Shown here: one piece after another, positions 32,366 to 41,892 of the stretch | Position numbering within the stretch: the first letter of the stretch is position 1 | How the letters are laid out: every line of letters starts with the position of its first letter | Source of the DNA: CBFDBF01 sp050287965 | Lineage (GTDB): Bacteria; Pseudomonadota; Gammaproteobacteria; Chromatiales; Chromatiaceae | Assembly: GCA_050287965.1 (NCBI GenBank) | Contig: JBNKCX010000050.1 | Span: forward strand, 6,265-70,264 | Direction: 5' to 3' | Length of the DNA: 64,000 nucleotides | Position numbers and translations under genes: made by a program | Notes under the pieces: model-generated | Database searches by the model: none | Seen by the model: the letters and a program-made list of their open reading frames with translations, nothing else | What the model was told of the DNA's origin: nothing

Positions 32366-33493
32366 ATGAGCGATATCGAAAACCAGGAAAAAAGGCCGGC
32401 GGATGCAGAGGCCGAAACCGCGACGACGATAGACGTTGGAGTGACCATGGAGTCCCCCGCGGAGCACGAGGATACCCCGGTCGTCCCGGTGACCGGCAGA
32501 TCTACCGGGAGGACGCTGGCGCTTCTGGCATTGGTGGTGGCGGTGGCAGGCCTGGGTGCCGGGTATTATTTCTGGCAGCAGCTGAACACGGCCCGGCAGG
32601 GCAGCGACTCCCTGCTGCAGGAGATGAAGGGCGGTCAGTCCGAACTGCAGACCCAAGTCTCCACCCTCGGTGAGGATCTAAAGAAAAACACGGAGCTTGC
32701 GGCGGGAACCGCAGGGGCGCTGGAGGAGTTACAACGTCAGACCGGCGACATTCAGGCCCGGTTGTCCCGGCAGGCGGCCGGTAACGAAGCCGAATGGATG
32801 GCGGCCGAGGTGGAATATCTGATGCGTATCGCCAATCGCCGCCTGCAGCTCGAGCAGGATGTGGGAACCGCCATCGTCGCATTGCAGATGGCGGATAAAC
32901 GCCTGGCCGAAAACGGCGATCCTCTCTGGGTAGTTGTTCGTGAACAGTTGGCGGGTGAACTCTCAGCGCTGAGATCGGTGCCCCGGACGGATCTGGACGG
33001 ATTGTCCTTGCGGATTTCCAGCATGATCACGCAGGTCGATGCAATCCAGCCGCTGATGGGGACCGCGCCCTCGGCGGATGAGGGAAAACAGGACTCTGAT
33101 GCGACCGTTGAACGCACCTGGGAAAGCATCTTGCAGGACGGCTGGCAGGGGTTCAAATCTCTGGTTGAGATCCGCTATCACGACGGCGAACTGCCGCGCT
33201 TATTGCCGCAAGACCAGCTCTATTTTCTGAAACAGAATCTGCAGTTGCAACTGGAGGCGGCGCGCCTGGCGCTGTTACGTCGCGACCAGCAACTTTATAC
33301 CGACAGCCTGGATCGGGCGGCGGACTGGCTGACCCGGTATTTTGATCCTGAGCAGGAAGCGGTCAAGCTGTTGTTGACCGAGATAGGCCGGCTCAAGGGG
33401 GAGGAGATCCGACCGCAATTGCCTGATATATCCGGTTCACTGCGGATGTTACGGACCCAGATCAAACGTCGCGAAGAGACCGAACAGCCATGA
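32366..33493 (+). CDS. hemX: HemX family membrane protein
   Basis: A 375-residue protein with an acidic N-terminal tail, one membrane helix (about residues 49-68), a coiled coil (about 70-135) and a periplasmic C-terminal domain. Despite its frequent label as uroporphyrinogen C-methyltransferase, it has no methyltransferase fold; the role of HemX is unsettled. The fixed place between hemD and hemY supports the call. It overlaps hemY by four bases. Confidence 0.88.
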   Translation: MSDIENQEKRPADAEAETATTIDVGVTMESPAEHEDTPVVPVTGRSTGRTLALLALVVAVAGLGAGYYFWQQLNTARQGSDSLLQEMKGGQSELQTQVSTLGEDLKKNTELAAGTAGALEELQRQTGDIQARLSRQAAGNEAEWMAAEVEYLMRIANRRLQLEQDVGTAIVALQMADKRLAENGDPLWVVVREQLAGELSALRSVPRTDLDGLSLRISSMITQVDAIQPLMGTAPSADEGKQDSDATVERTWESILQDGWQGFKSLVEIRYHDGELPRLLPQDQLYFLKQNLQLQLEAARLALLRRDQQLYTDSLDRAADWLTRYFDPEQEAVKLLLTEIGRLKGEEIRPQLPDISGSLRMLRTQIKRREETEQP

Positions 33494-34800
33494 GGATTTT
33501 GCTATCGAGCCTGCTGGTGCTGGCCGCGGTGGCCGCTTTGGTAGCCGTCCTGCAGCAGGAAAACGGCTACGTACTGCTCAACTACGGACCCTGGACGGTG
33601 GAGACCAGCCTGGCGTTCTTTCTGATTTCGGTCCTGGCCCTGTTTTTGGCTCTTTATGTCCTGATCCGTAGTGTGATCCGTATCTGGGCCCTGCCGCGCG
33701 GGTTCAGGAAATGGAAGGGGCAACGGGGTACCCGGCGTGCCCGCAGGGCATTGACCCGGGGACTGGTGGAACTGTCCGAGGGCAACTGGAAGGCGGCGGA
33801 AAAGAACCTCATGCGCCACATCCGGCGTTCGGATACGCCTCTGCTTAACTATCTGGCGGCGGCCAAGGCCGCGCAACAGCAGGGTGCGCACGAGCGGCGT
33901 AACCGCTATCTGCAGTTGGCCCATGAAAGTACGCCCTCCGCCGATATTGCCGTAGGCCTGACCCAGGCGGAACTGCAGTTATCTCATGAGCAGCTGGAGC
34001 AGGCGTTGGCAACCCTGAGGCATCTGCAGGGTATGGCCCCCCATCATGTGTATGTATTGAAGCTGCTGAAGGATCTCTACCTGCGCCTGGCGGACTGGTC
34101 GCAACTGCAGAGGCTGCTGCCGGAATTGCGCAGGAGAAAGGTTATAGATACCGAGGATCTGCGCGCCCTGGAACTCCTTGTCTATCGCAATATTCTCGAA
34201 CGGGCCGATAAGGATCCGGATCCGGAGAGGCTGGTCCTGGTCTGGAGAGGTATCCCGAAAGGGGTGCGCAAAGAAGCGGAGCTGATAGCGGATTACGCCG
34301 GCCGGCTGTTAGACCGGAATCAGGGGGATCTGGCCGAGCCGTTGTTGCGGGAGAGTCTGCAGCAGCAGTGGGATGGAAGGCTGGCGGAGATTTACGGTCG
34401 CGTGGAAGGAAAGGATGCGGCCAAACAACTGGCGGTGGCGGAATCCTGGCTGGCGAAACGGCCGGAGAACCCGATACTGTTGTTGGCCTTGGGGCGGTTG
34501 AGTCTGCGTAACCGACTGTGGGGTAAGGCTCGCAGCTATCTGGAGGCGAGCATCGGCGCCATTCCCTCGGCGGAGGCCTACCGGGAACTCGGCCAGTTAC
34601 TGGAACGGCTGGGAGAAACGGAAGCCGCGCTGGAAAACTATCGTGCCGGTCTTGAGCTTACCTCGGGTGGTTTCGGCGAAGAGGAACTGGAGCCCATCGC
34701 CCTTCCCTCCCCCGGAGGGATAAAGGCGCCGCTGGCTCCTCCCGCCGTGGATCATGCGCGCAGGAGCAGCGATCCCCTGGACGGCTCGGAATCCGCCTGA
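33490..34800 (+). CDS. hemY: HemY protein with TPR-like repeats
   Basis: A 436-residue inner-membrane protein with two N-terminal helices (about 1-20 and 39-62) and a long region of TPR-like helical repeats (residues about 85-410). In this branch HemY is not protoporphyrinogen oxidase; its role in the haem pathway is undefined. Seen: LNYGPWTVETSLAFF at the N-terminus and repeated LALGRLSLRN-type helices. Starts in the ATGA overlap with hemX. Confidence 0.88.
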   Translation: MRILLSSLLVLAAVAALVAVLQQENGYVLLNYGPWTVETSLAFFLISVLALFLALYVLIRSVIRIWALPRGFRKWKGQRGTRRARRALTRGLVELSEGNWKAAEKNLMRHIRRSDTPLLNYLAAAKAAQQQGAHERRNRYLQLAHESTPSADIAVGLTQAELQLSHEQLEQALATLRHLQGMAPHHVYVLKLLKDLYLRLADWSQLQRLLPELRRRKVIDTEDLRALELLVYRNILERADKDPDPERLVLVWRGIPKGVRKEAELIADYAGRLLDRNQGDLAEPLLRESLQQQWDGRLAEIYGRVEGKDAAKQLAVAESWLAKRPENPILLLALGRLSLRNRLWGKARSYLEASIGAIPSAEAYRELGQLLERLGETEAALENYRAGLELTSGGFGEEELEPIALPSPGGIKAPLAPPAVDHARRSSDPLDGSESA

Positions 34801-34814
34801 CCGGCGTATCGCCG

Positions 34815-35684
34815 ATGGGGTTGTTGATCGTCGGGTGCGGCTATCTGGGTTGTGCCGTCGCCGTCAGGTATCTTGAGCGGAAGGTTTCCGTAACAGGGGT
34901 GGTCAGGGGGGCGGGCAGCCTGGAACGGCTCAAGGTACGGGGTATAAACGCCGCTCTTGCGGACCTCGACTCCTCCCATCTTCCGGAACTGCCGCTGGCT
35001 TCCGCCGATCTGTTCTCTTTCTGTCCCCCGCCGTCTACAGGTGATCGGGATATCCGTATCCGGCGGTTGGTGGAGGAATTTTCCCGCCAGGGACATCCCC
35101 GGCGCATTGTCCATGTGAGCACCACGGGGGTTTACGGGGACTGCGGCGGGGAGTGGGTGGACGAGGAGCGTCCGGTCCGGCCGGCGGTTCCCCGCGCCAG
35201 ACGGCGCTGGGATGGGGAACAGGTGCTGCGAAAGTGGCGCGATGACTCCGGGGGGGAGCTGGTTATCCTGCGGGTTGCTGGGATCTACGGACCCGGCAGA
35301 CTGCCCCTGGAGCGACTGCGCAAGGGATTGCCGCTGATACGGGAATCGGAGGCCCCCTTCAGCAATCGCATCCATATTTCTGATCTGGTGCAGGTCTGCC
35401 TGGCGGCCATGGAGCGGGGCGGTGACGGAGAGGTCTACAATGTCAGCGACGGCCATCCGAGCACCATGACCGACTATTTTAATCGACTCGCCGCCGCCGC
35501 CGGTCTGTCGCCCCCGCCTCTCGTATCACTGGCGGAAGGGGAGCGGGTACTCTCTTCCGGGATGATGTCCTACATGCGAGAGTCGCGCCGCCTGGATAAC
35601 GGCAAGATGCTCAGGGATCTGGGGGTGGAACTGCAATACCCGACCCTGGATCAGGGGCTCGCCGCCTCACTGACCGGAAAATAG
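34815..35684 (+). CDS. SDR-family NAD-dependent epimerase-like protein (YeeZ type)
   Basis: A 289-residue extended short-chain dehydrogenase-like protein. The dinucleotide-binding GCGYLGCAVA (residues 8-17) and the STTGVYGDCGG motif are clear, but the catalytic YxxxK is not seen at its usual place, where RxRRRWDGE occurs. The E. coli relative YeeZ has the same deviation, and its substrate is unknown. It begins 14 bases after hemY, so it may belong to the hem operon. Confidence 0.8.
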   Translation: MGLLIVGCGYLGCAVAVRYLERKVSVTGVVRGAGSLERLKVRGINAALADLDSSHLPELPLASADLFSFCPPPSTGDRDIRIRRLVEEFSRQGHPRRIVHVSTTGVYGDCGGEWVDEERPVRPAVPRARRRWDGEQVLRKWRDDSGGELVILRVAGIYGPGRLPLERLRKGLPLIRESEAPFSNRIHISDLVQVCLAAMERGGDGEVYNVSDGHPSTMTDYFNRLAAAAGLSPPPLVSLAEGERVLSSGMMSYMRESRRLDNGKMLRDLGVELQYPTLDQGLAASLTGK

Positions 35685-35704
35685 CCCTTTAAGGAATCTT
35701 CCCT

Positions 35705-36352
35705 CTAGGATCTCGGCCTGCTTCGCGCGCTGGCCAGCCATTCGAATATGGGATCCCACTGCTCCAGGTCGTACCACACCATGGACGGGGCAAGCTCGAA
35801 CAGGCCCAATCCGTTTTCCGCCGCACGGATATAATTCTGACTTTCACGGAGATGGCTCAGGAACGGGATCTTCAGGTGTCCGAGGTACTCTTCCAGCTGC
35901 CGGTAGATGATGGTGTTTTCCCGTACGCGGTTGGCCACGATGGCGATGCGGGTCTGTTTCTGGGAGACCCGGCCGCTGGCCAGCAATTCATCCAGGAAAC
36001 GGCCGCAGGCGCGCATATCGATGGGGGACGGGAGGACGGGGATGATCAGGCTTTCCACCCGTCGCAGCAGGCTGTTGATCTCACGGCCGTGGACGGCAGC
36101 CGGTACGTCCATGATCAGATACTCGGTCCCCCGCGCGGGAGACACCGCATTCCGTGTGGCATCGATCCCTTCAATGCTCGGAATACCCTGGTAGGCGTTC
36201 CGCGCCTCAAGCCAGTCGAGAGATGAACCCTGGGGGTCGAAATCGGCGAGCGCGACCTTGTTCCCCTCGTCGGCATACCAGGTGGCGATATTGGTAGCCA
36301 AGGTGGTCTTGCCGCATCCGCCCTTGGAGTTCATCAGCATAATGGTGCGCAT
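35705..36352 (-). CDS. ParA/MinD-type ATPase, orphan
   Basis: A 215-residue P-loop ATPase with the deviant Walker A KGGCGKTT (residues 10-17, signature lysine present), the MDVPAAVHG switch II-like segment, and no ParB partner or parS-like site nearby. Orphan ParA proteins position cargo such as carboxysomes or chemotaxis clusters; nothing in the context says which. It is convergent with the SDR gene. Confidence 0.85.
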   Translation of the reverse strand: MRTIMLMNSKGGCGKTTLATNIATWYADEGNKVALADFDPQGSSLDWLEARNAYQGIPSIEGIDATRNAVSPARGTEYLIMDVPAAVHGREINSLLRRVESLIIPVLPSPIDMRACGRFLDELLASGRVSQKQTRIAIVANRVRENTIIYRQLEEYLGHLKIPFLSHLRESQNYIRAAENGLGLFELAPSMVWYDLEQWDPIFEWLASARSRPRS

Positions 36353-36420
36353 GGTATTCCTCCCCTTATTTTTATTCCCAGGTTTGGGGTGTAATTATAG
36401 GCGCTTCCGCCACAGTGTGT

Positions 36421-37887
36421 TCAATCGATTCCCAGGCTCTCCCAGATTTCATCCACCTTTTGTTTCACGGCGGCGTCCATGGCGATGGGCCGACCCCATT
36501 CCCGCGTGGTTTCGCCTTCCCATTTATTGGTGGCGTCGAACCCGATCTTCGAACCCAGCCCGGAGACCGGCGATGCGAAGTCGAGATAATCGATGGGGGT
36601 GTTATCCACAATGGTGGTATCCCGGGCCGGATCCATACGGGTGGTCATGGCCCAGATCACATCCTCCCAGTTGCGGACATTCACATCGTCATCGGTGACG
36701 ATGACGAACTTGGTGTACATGAACTGCCGCAGAAAAGACCAGACTCCCATCATCACCCGTTTGGCATGCCCCGGATACTGCTTCTTCATGCTTACTATCG
36801 CCATGCGGTAGGAGCAGCCTTCCGGGGGCAGATAAAAGTCCACAATCTCCGGAAATTGTTTCTGCAGGATGGGGACGAAGACCTCATTCAGGGCGGCGCC
36901 GAGGATGGCCGGTTCATCCGGGGGTCTGCCGGTATAGGTGCTGTGATAGATAGGGTCCTTGCGGTGGGTGATACGATCAATAGTGAAAACCGGAAACTGT
37001 TCCACCTCGTTGTAGTAGCCCGTGTGGTCCCCGAAAGGTCCTTCCGGCGCCGTATCGTCCGGGTGGATGTGTCCCTCAAGGACGAACTCCGCCGCCGCCG
37101 GCACCTTCAGATCCGAGCCGATGCACTTCGTCACCTCTGTTTTACTGCCGCGCAGCAGGCCGGCAAAGGCGTATTCTGAAAGGGTGTCGGGAACCGGGGT
37201 TACCGCCGCCAGAATGGTGGCCGGATCAGCGCCGAGGGCCACGGCGACGGGGAAGGGTTTTCCCGGATGCCGCAGTTGCCATTCACGAAAGTCGAGGGCG
37301 CCGCCGCGGTGGGGGAGCCAGCGCATGATGACGCGATTACGGCCGATCACCTGCATCCGGTAGATGCCCAGATTGAGGCGCGGTTTTTCCGGGCCCCGGG
37401 TGATCACCAGGCCCCAGGTGATGAGGGGTCCGGCGTCTTCCGGCCAGCAGGTCTGGATCGGGAGTGTTGTCAGGTCCACGTCCTCCCCTTCCAGTACCCG
37501 CTCCTGACAGGGGGCGTTCCTACACTCCTTGGGGGCCATGTCGAGAACCTTCCTGTAGGTAGGTAGTTTCTCCCAGGCATCCCGCATTCCCTTGGGCGGC
37601 TCAGGTTCCTTTAGCGTCGCCAGCAGGATCCCGACCTCGCGCAACGCCGCCACCGACTCTTCTCCCATACCCAGCGCAACGCGCTCCCGGGTGCCGAACA
37701 GATTGGCGAGGAGGGGCAGCGTTGAACCCTTAACCCGTTCAAACAGGAGTGCGGGCCCGCCCGATCGCAGGGTGCGGTCGCAGATCTCCGTAATCTCCAG
37801 GCGGGGATCGACCTCGACCCGGACACGTTTCAGCTCGCCCCGTTGTTCCAATTGCCTGATGAAGTCGCGCAGATCTTTATAGTTCAT
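36421..37887 (-). CDS. ubiD: 4-hydroxy-3-polyprenylbenzoate decarboxylase UbiD
   Basis: A 488-residue cytosolic decarboxylase in ubiquinone synthesis that uses prenylated FMN made by UbiX. Conserved: the opening MNYKDLRDFI, the middle PEGPFGDHTGYYN region and the C-terminal TNKWEGE stretch. Full length. No ubiX is nearby. It lies 46 bases after the SH3/coiled-coil gene on the same strand. Confidence 0.95.
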   Translation of the reverse strand: MNYKDLRDFIRQLEQRGELKRVRVEVDPRLEITEICDRTLRSGGPALLFERVKGSTLPLLANLFGTRERVALGMGEESVAALREVGILLATLKEPEPPKGMRDAWEKLPTYRKVLDMAPKECRNAPCQERVLEGEDVDLTTLPIQTCWPEDAGPLITWGLVITRGPEKPRLNLGIYRMQVIGRNRVIMRWLPHRGGALDFREWQLRHPGKPFPVAVALGADPATILAAVTPVPDTLSEYAFAGLLRGSKTEVTKCIGSDLKVPAAAEFVLEGHIHPDDTAPEGPFGDHTGYYNEVEQFPVFTIDRITHRKDPIYHSTYTGRPPDEPAILGAALNEVFVPILQKQFPEIVDFYLPPEGCSYRMAIVSMKKQYPGHAKRVMMGVWSFLRQFMYTKFVIVTDDDVNVRNWEDVIWAMTTRMDPARDTTIVDNTPIDYLDFASPVSGLGSKIGFDATNKWEGETTREWGRPIAMDAAVKQKVDEIWESLGID

Positions 37888-37933
37888 CTGATCATGAGCC
37901 CTTTCCCGTTGTTTCCTTCCCGGCTGGAAAGAA

Positions 37934-38854
37934 TTAGATCCGGAACCCGCCGTAGCGTCTCCTTACAAGATAGTCCTTGAAGGCGACGCCGATTACGAAT
38001 CCGCCGAGCGCCAGCAGCGCCAGCAGCAGATACCACCAGGAGGACTCCTCCTCCGTTACCGGTGCCGGAAGTTCCATCTTCTCTGCCGTCCCCAGAAGCT
38101 CGGCCGCTTCGGTAATGCGTTCCCATAGGGCTCGGTTCGCCTGCTGCAGGCGAAGCAGTTCGGATGCTTTGACGCTGTCGCTCTTCTTTGCCTCCTCCAG
38201 CGCCTTAAGGGCCGTTGTCAGCCGGGTTTCCAGATCGGCAATACGCGCCTCGCCGACTTTCCCGGCGGCGGCCTCACCGGTGAGCATTTTCAACTGATCC
38301 CGCAACAGCATCGATTCGGTCTTGCTTTCCTCCAGCGCCGTCGCGGATACGTCAAGTTCCTTCTCCAGTGCGGCGACCTTCTCGTCCACCGGCATGTCCG
38401 CCTTCTGCAACTCTTCGATCTTCTCGTTTGCCTGCGCAAGCTCTTTGCGTGCCTGGGCAAGTTCCTGCTCGAGTTTTTCCGCCTCGCCGCCACCGGATGC
38501 CGCAGCGGTGCGGGCCGCCTTCAGTTCCTGTTCCGTCTTGCTCAATTTTTGCTGTAGATCAGCGGTTTTTGCCTGCAGTTCGAGCACCATCGCCTTGGCG
38601 GGCTTGTCATTGGTGATGTAGTCAGTCTTGATCCAGCCGACGGAGCTGTCGGGCAGCCGCACTTGACTGAACGCCGCCTCTTTCTTTATCACCTCCAACG
38701 GGGTTCCGCTGGGGAGAACCCGGGAAGGCTGGGTGGCCTCATCCGGCTCATCATAGAATCCAACCAGCAGTTTGTCGGTGATATGGGCGGCCTCGATGGT
38801 GGTAAAGGCCGCGAGCAGCAGGACGAATAATATCTTTCGCATGGTTATTTTCAT
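37934..38854 (-). CDS. SH3-domain coiled-coil membrane protein (TIGR04211/YgiM type)
   Basis: A 306-residue exported protein with a signal peptide (about residues 1-22), a bacterial SH3 domain (about 27-85) that includes SSVGWIKTDYI, a long coiled coil (about 88-250), and a C-terminal membrane helix (about 275-293). This matches the TIGR04211 SH3 family, of unknown function; such proteins often bind cell-wall peptides. The ATG at 38854 overlaps the prlC stop, so prlC, this gene and ubiD look like one operon. Confidence 0.85.
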   Translation of the reverse strand: MKITMRKILFVLLLAAFTTIEAAHITDKLLVGFYDEPDEATQPSRVLPSGTPLEVIKKEAAFSQVRLPDSSVGWIKTDYITNDKPAKAMVLELQAKTADLQQKLSKTEQELKAARTAAASGGGEAEKLEQELAQARKELAQANEKIEELQKADMPVDEKVAALEKELDVSATALEESKTESMLLRDQLKMLTGEAAAGKVGEARIADLETRLTTALKALEEAKKSDSVKASELLRLQQANRALWERITEAAELLGTAEKMELPAPVTEEESSWWYLLLALLALGGFVIGVAFKDYLVRRRYGGFRI

Positions 38855-40899
38855 ATTTCTTGGGTGTCGATACCGCAGTGACGGAGCAGGGCGTCGATCT
38901 TTGGTTCCCGTCCGCGAAAAGCAACAAACAGCTCCATGGCATCCTTGGATCCGCCCAGTTCCAGGATATTATGCAGAAAGGCGCGGCCGGTTTCCTCATG
39001 GAATACGCCTTTTTCCTCAAATAGGGAGAAGGCGTCGGCGGACAGGACTTCCGCCCATTTGTAGCTGTAATACCCGGCGCCGTAGCCCCCGGCAAAGATA
39101 TGGGAGAAACCGTGAGCGAAGCGATTGAATTCCGGCGGGTGAACCACGGCGACCTGCTCGCGCACCTGTTTCAGGATCTGGTAGATACGCCCCCCGGCGT
39201 CGGGATCGTACTCCCGGTGTATGCGGAAGTCGAACAGGGCGAACTCCAGCTGCCGGACCATCTGCATGGCGGACTGGAAGTTTCTGGCGGCAAGCATGCG
39301 TTTATAGAGCTCATCCGGGACCGGTTCGCCGCGCTCCCAGTGTCCGGATATGAGATCCAGCGCCTCCCGCTCCCAGCACCAGTTTTCCATGAATTGGGAC
39401 GGCAACTCCACCGCATCCCAGGCCACGCCGTTTATACCCGCCACCGCAGGGTAGTCGATACGGGTCAGGAGATGGTGCAGGCCATGACCGAATTCATGAA
39501 ACAGGGTTAGCACCTCGTCGTGAGTGAATAGCGCCGGCTTCTCTCCCACCGGTGGCGAAAGGTTGCAGGTAAGGTAGGCGACCGGTATCTGATCAAGCTC
39601 GTCCGTTACCAGCCGGGAAGCGCAATCGTCCATCCAGGCGCCTCCCCTTTTGTGCCGACGGGTGTAGAGGTCGAGGTAGAACTGACCACGGATCTCTCCG
39701 TGGTGATCGCGGATCTCAAAAAAGCGCACCGCCGGGTGCCAGGTATCCACGCCCTCCACCTCGGTGATATGGATGTGGAACAGCCGCTCTACGGTAGCGA
39801 ACATGCCGGGGATCACGCGGGTTTCCGGAAAGTAGGGTTTCAACTCTTCCTGGGTGATGGCGTAGCGCTGCCGACGCAGCTTTTCTGCGTAGTAGCCGAT
39901 ATCCCAGGCCTCCAGGTCGGCCATTCCGTAAGTCTCGGCGGCGAAATCCTTTAACTCGCGCAACTCCTGCAGGGCCTGGGGATGGGAGCGTTCCGCCAGG
40001 TCGGTGAGGAACGCCACCACCTCATCGGGAGAGCGGGCCATCTTTTTGGTCAACGAGCGCTCGGCGTAGTTTGCGAAGCCGAGCAGCAGGGAGGCCTCGT
40101 GACGCAGCCGCAGGATCTGCTCCATGATCTCCCCGTTGTCCCATTTTCCGGCGTGGGGGCCGCGGTCGGAGGCACGGGTTACGTAGGCCTCGTACATTTC
40201 CCGCCGCAGCTGGCGGTTGTCCGCATAGGTCATTACCGGCAGGTAAGAGGGAAACTCCAGGGTCAGCATCCAGCCTTCCGCTTGGTGCTGCTGCGCGGTC
40301 TGACGGGCCAGGTCGAGGGCTGATTGAGGCAGGCCGGAAAGTTCCTGCGGGTCGTTGATCACCTTGTTCCAGGCATTGGTGGCGTCCAGCAGGTTCTCTT
40401 CGAAGCGGCTGGTGAGCCTGGAGAGTTCCTGGCTGATTTCCTTGAATCGGTGCTTTTTCTCCGCTTCCAGATCCACCCCGGAAAGATGAAAATCGAGCAG
40501 TGCGTTCTCCAGGGCCTTGCGTTGCGGCGGGTCCAGCGCTTCCCCGTCTTCCAGCACCTCATGGTAGGCCTTGTACAGCGCCTCATTCTGTCCCATTTTA
40601 GTGGCGTACTCGCTCAACTTTGGCAGGCAGGCGTTGTAGGCCTCGCGCAGATCATCGCTGTTGACTACCGAGTTCATATGGCTCACCGGAGACCAGGCCC
40701 GGCTCAACCGGTCATCGGCGATCTCCAGGGGTTCAATCAGGTTCTTCCAGGTGTAGGTGCGCCCCTCCCGGAGCAGTCGTTGCGTAAGCTCGCGGTTCTC
40801 CCGAAGCAGCTGGTCGATGGCCGGCTCGACGTGAGCCGGCCGTATCTTGGAGAAAGGGGGCAGCCCGTCGAGATTGAGCAGAGGATTTTCTATTGTCAC
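38851..40899 (-). CDS. prlC: Oligopeptidase A
   Basis: A 682-residue cytosolic M3 zinc metallopeptidase. The catalytic motif is HEFGH (H468, E469, H472), in LTLFHEFGHGLHHLL. It degrades signal peptides and other short peptides. Length and the opening NPLLNLDGLPPFSKI are typical of PrlC. It overlaps the downstream SH3 gene by four bases. Confidence 0.96.
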   Translation of the reverse strand: MTIENPLLNLDGLPPFSKIRPAHVEPAIDQLLRENRELTQRLLREGRTYTWKNLIEPLEIADDRLSRAWSPVSHMNSVVNSDDLREAYNACLPKLSEYATKMGQNEALYKAYHEVLEDGEALDPPQRKALENALLDFHLSGVDLEAEKKHRFKEISQELSRLTSRFEENLLDATNAWNKVINDPQELSGLPQSALDLARQTAQQHQAEGWMLTLEFPSYLPVMTYADNRQLRREMYEAYVTRASDRGPHAGKWDNGEIMEQILRLRHEASLLLGFANYAERSLTKKMARSPDEVVAFLTDLAERSHPQALQELRELKDFAAETYGMADLEAWDIGYYAEKLRRQRYAITQEELKPYFPETRVIPGMFATVERLFHIHITEVEGVDTWHPAVRFFEIRDHHGEIRGQFYLDLYTRRHKRGGAWMDDCASRLVTDELDQIPVAYLTCNLSPPVGEKPALFTHDEVLTLFHEFGHGLHHLLTRIDYPAVAGINGVAWDAVELPSQFMENWCWEREALDLISGHWERGEPVPDELYKRMLAARNFQSAMQMVRQLEFALFDFRIHREYDPDAGGRIYQILKQVREQVAVVHPPEFNRFAHGFSHIFAGGYGAGYYSYKWAEVLSADAFSLFEEKGVFHEETGRAFLHNILELGGSKDAMELFVAFRGREPKIDALLRHCGIDTQEI

Positions 40900-40959
40900 G
40901 GTCTGAAACCAATATGTTACCGGCGGCTATTCTGCCACGATTCCGGCGGTGCCGGGCAG

Positions 40960-41862
40960 TTACCCCAATAAACGCGCGGTGAGCATCAATGTGGCCAGCG
41001 CCCCGGCACCAAAAAAGACCACTATGGCAAAGGCGGCGATGAGGCGATAGCGTCGGATCAGATCGTCCTGGGATCTGGGGGAGAGCAGGAACGGATGCCG
41101 GCTGTCCTCCGGCTTGCTCATCATATGGGGGATCTGCTTCTCCTGCTCCGCCTGATATTCCCGTCGGGCCTGAGCGGCGGCGCTGCGCTGCACCTGCTCC
41201 CATTCCCGGAGATCCACTTTGCCGTCGCCGTCTCGGTCGAAGCTTCTCATCACCTCCGGCCGCTGCTTCCATTCGCGCAGCAGTACTCGGGTGATTTCGC
41301 TCCGGGCGGTCTGGTGGTCATGATCGTCCAGGGAGCGAAATTGCCCAATGGCGTAAAGGGGGTAGCCGGGAAACAGATATTCTTCGGTATAGCGATATTC
41401 CGAAAACAGTCCGAACCCACCGGCGGCGCTCCCGGTTTGTGGAAAACGGGTGGAGCCGTACCAGACCTTGCGTTCCCTGGGGGTAACCTCGGCCCCGGTC
41501 GGATCGATAATACAGACCCCGGTTTTGTCCCTCAGCAGGAACAGCTCTTCACTGCTTTTCTTCTCCAGCAGATTCCACCCGCCTTTGGAGCCCTTGCGAT
41601 GGATCTGGTAGCGCCACCAACAACAGTCGGTACCGCTCAGCGGTGCCAGAATCGGCTGGCCCTCCATGAGTTCCGCTTCCCCTACCAGTTCCACGTAACC
41701 CTGGTGGGCCGAGCGGATGCGGGCGGTAGGCACATCCTCGATGATGCGTGCCCGGCGCAGGGACCTGAATCCAAAGTAGAAGCCCGCGATCGCCGCAGCC
41801 AGAGAGAGCAGGGCCCAGGTCCAGAAGTCGTCCGCCGGAAGGGCGGCGATGTATTCACTCAA
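40960..41862 (-). CDS. GIDE-domain membrane protein with an EF-hand loop
   Basis: A 300-residue protein with membrane helices at about 13-31 and 274-296, and a GIDE-type domain (about residues 32-178). The C-terminal soluble part holds DRDGDGKVDLRE (residues 209-220), which fits the 12-residue canonical EF-hand calcium loop (D1, D3, D5, D9, E12). GIDE in bacteria is not an E3 ligase; function is unknown. It follows lemA by 30 bases; LemA and GIDE proteins are often adjacent, suggesting a common complex. The EF-hand hints at calcium control (inference). Confidence 0.85.
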   Translation of the reverse strand: MSEYIAALPADDFWTWALLSLAAAIAGFYFGFRSLRRARIIEDVPTARIRSAHQGYVELVGEAELMEGQPILAPLSGTDCCWWRYQIHRKGSKGGWNLLEKKSSEELFLLRDKTGVCIIDPTGAEVTPRERKVWYGSTRFPQTGSAAGGFGLFSEYRYTEEYLFPGYPLYAIGQFRSLDDHDHQTARSEITRVLLREWKQRPEVMRSFDRDGDGKVDLREWEQVQRSAAAQARREYQAEQEKQIPHMMSKPEDSRHPFLLSPRSQDDLIRRYRLIAAFAIVVFFGAGALATLMLTARLLG

Positions 41863-41892
41863 CGCAGGGATTCCGCACGCTATCTGCAGGTG

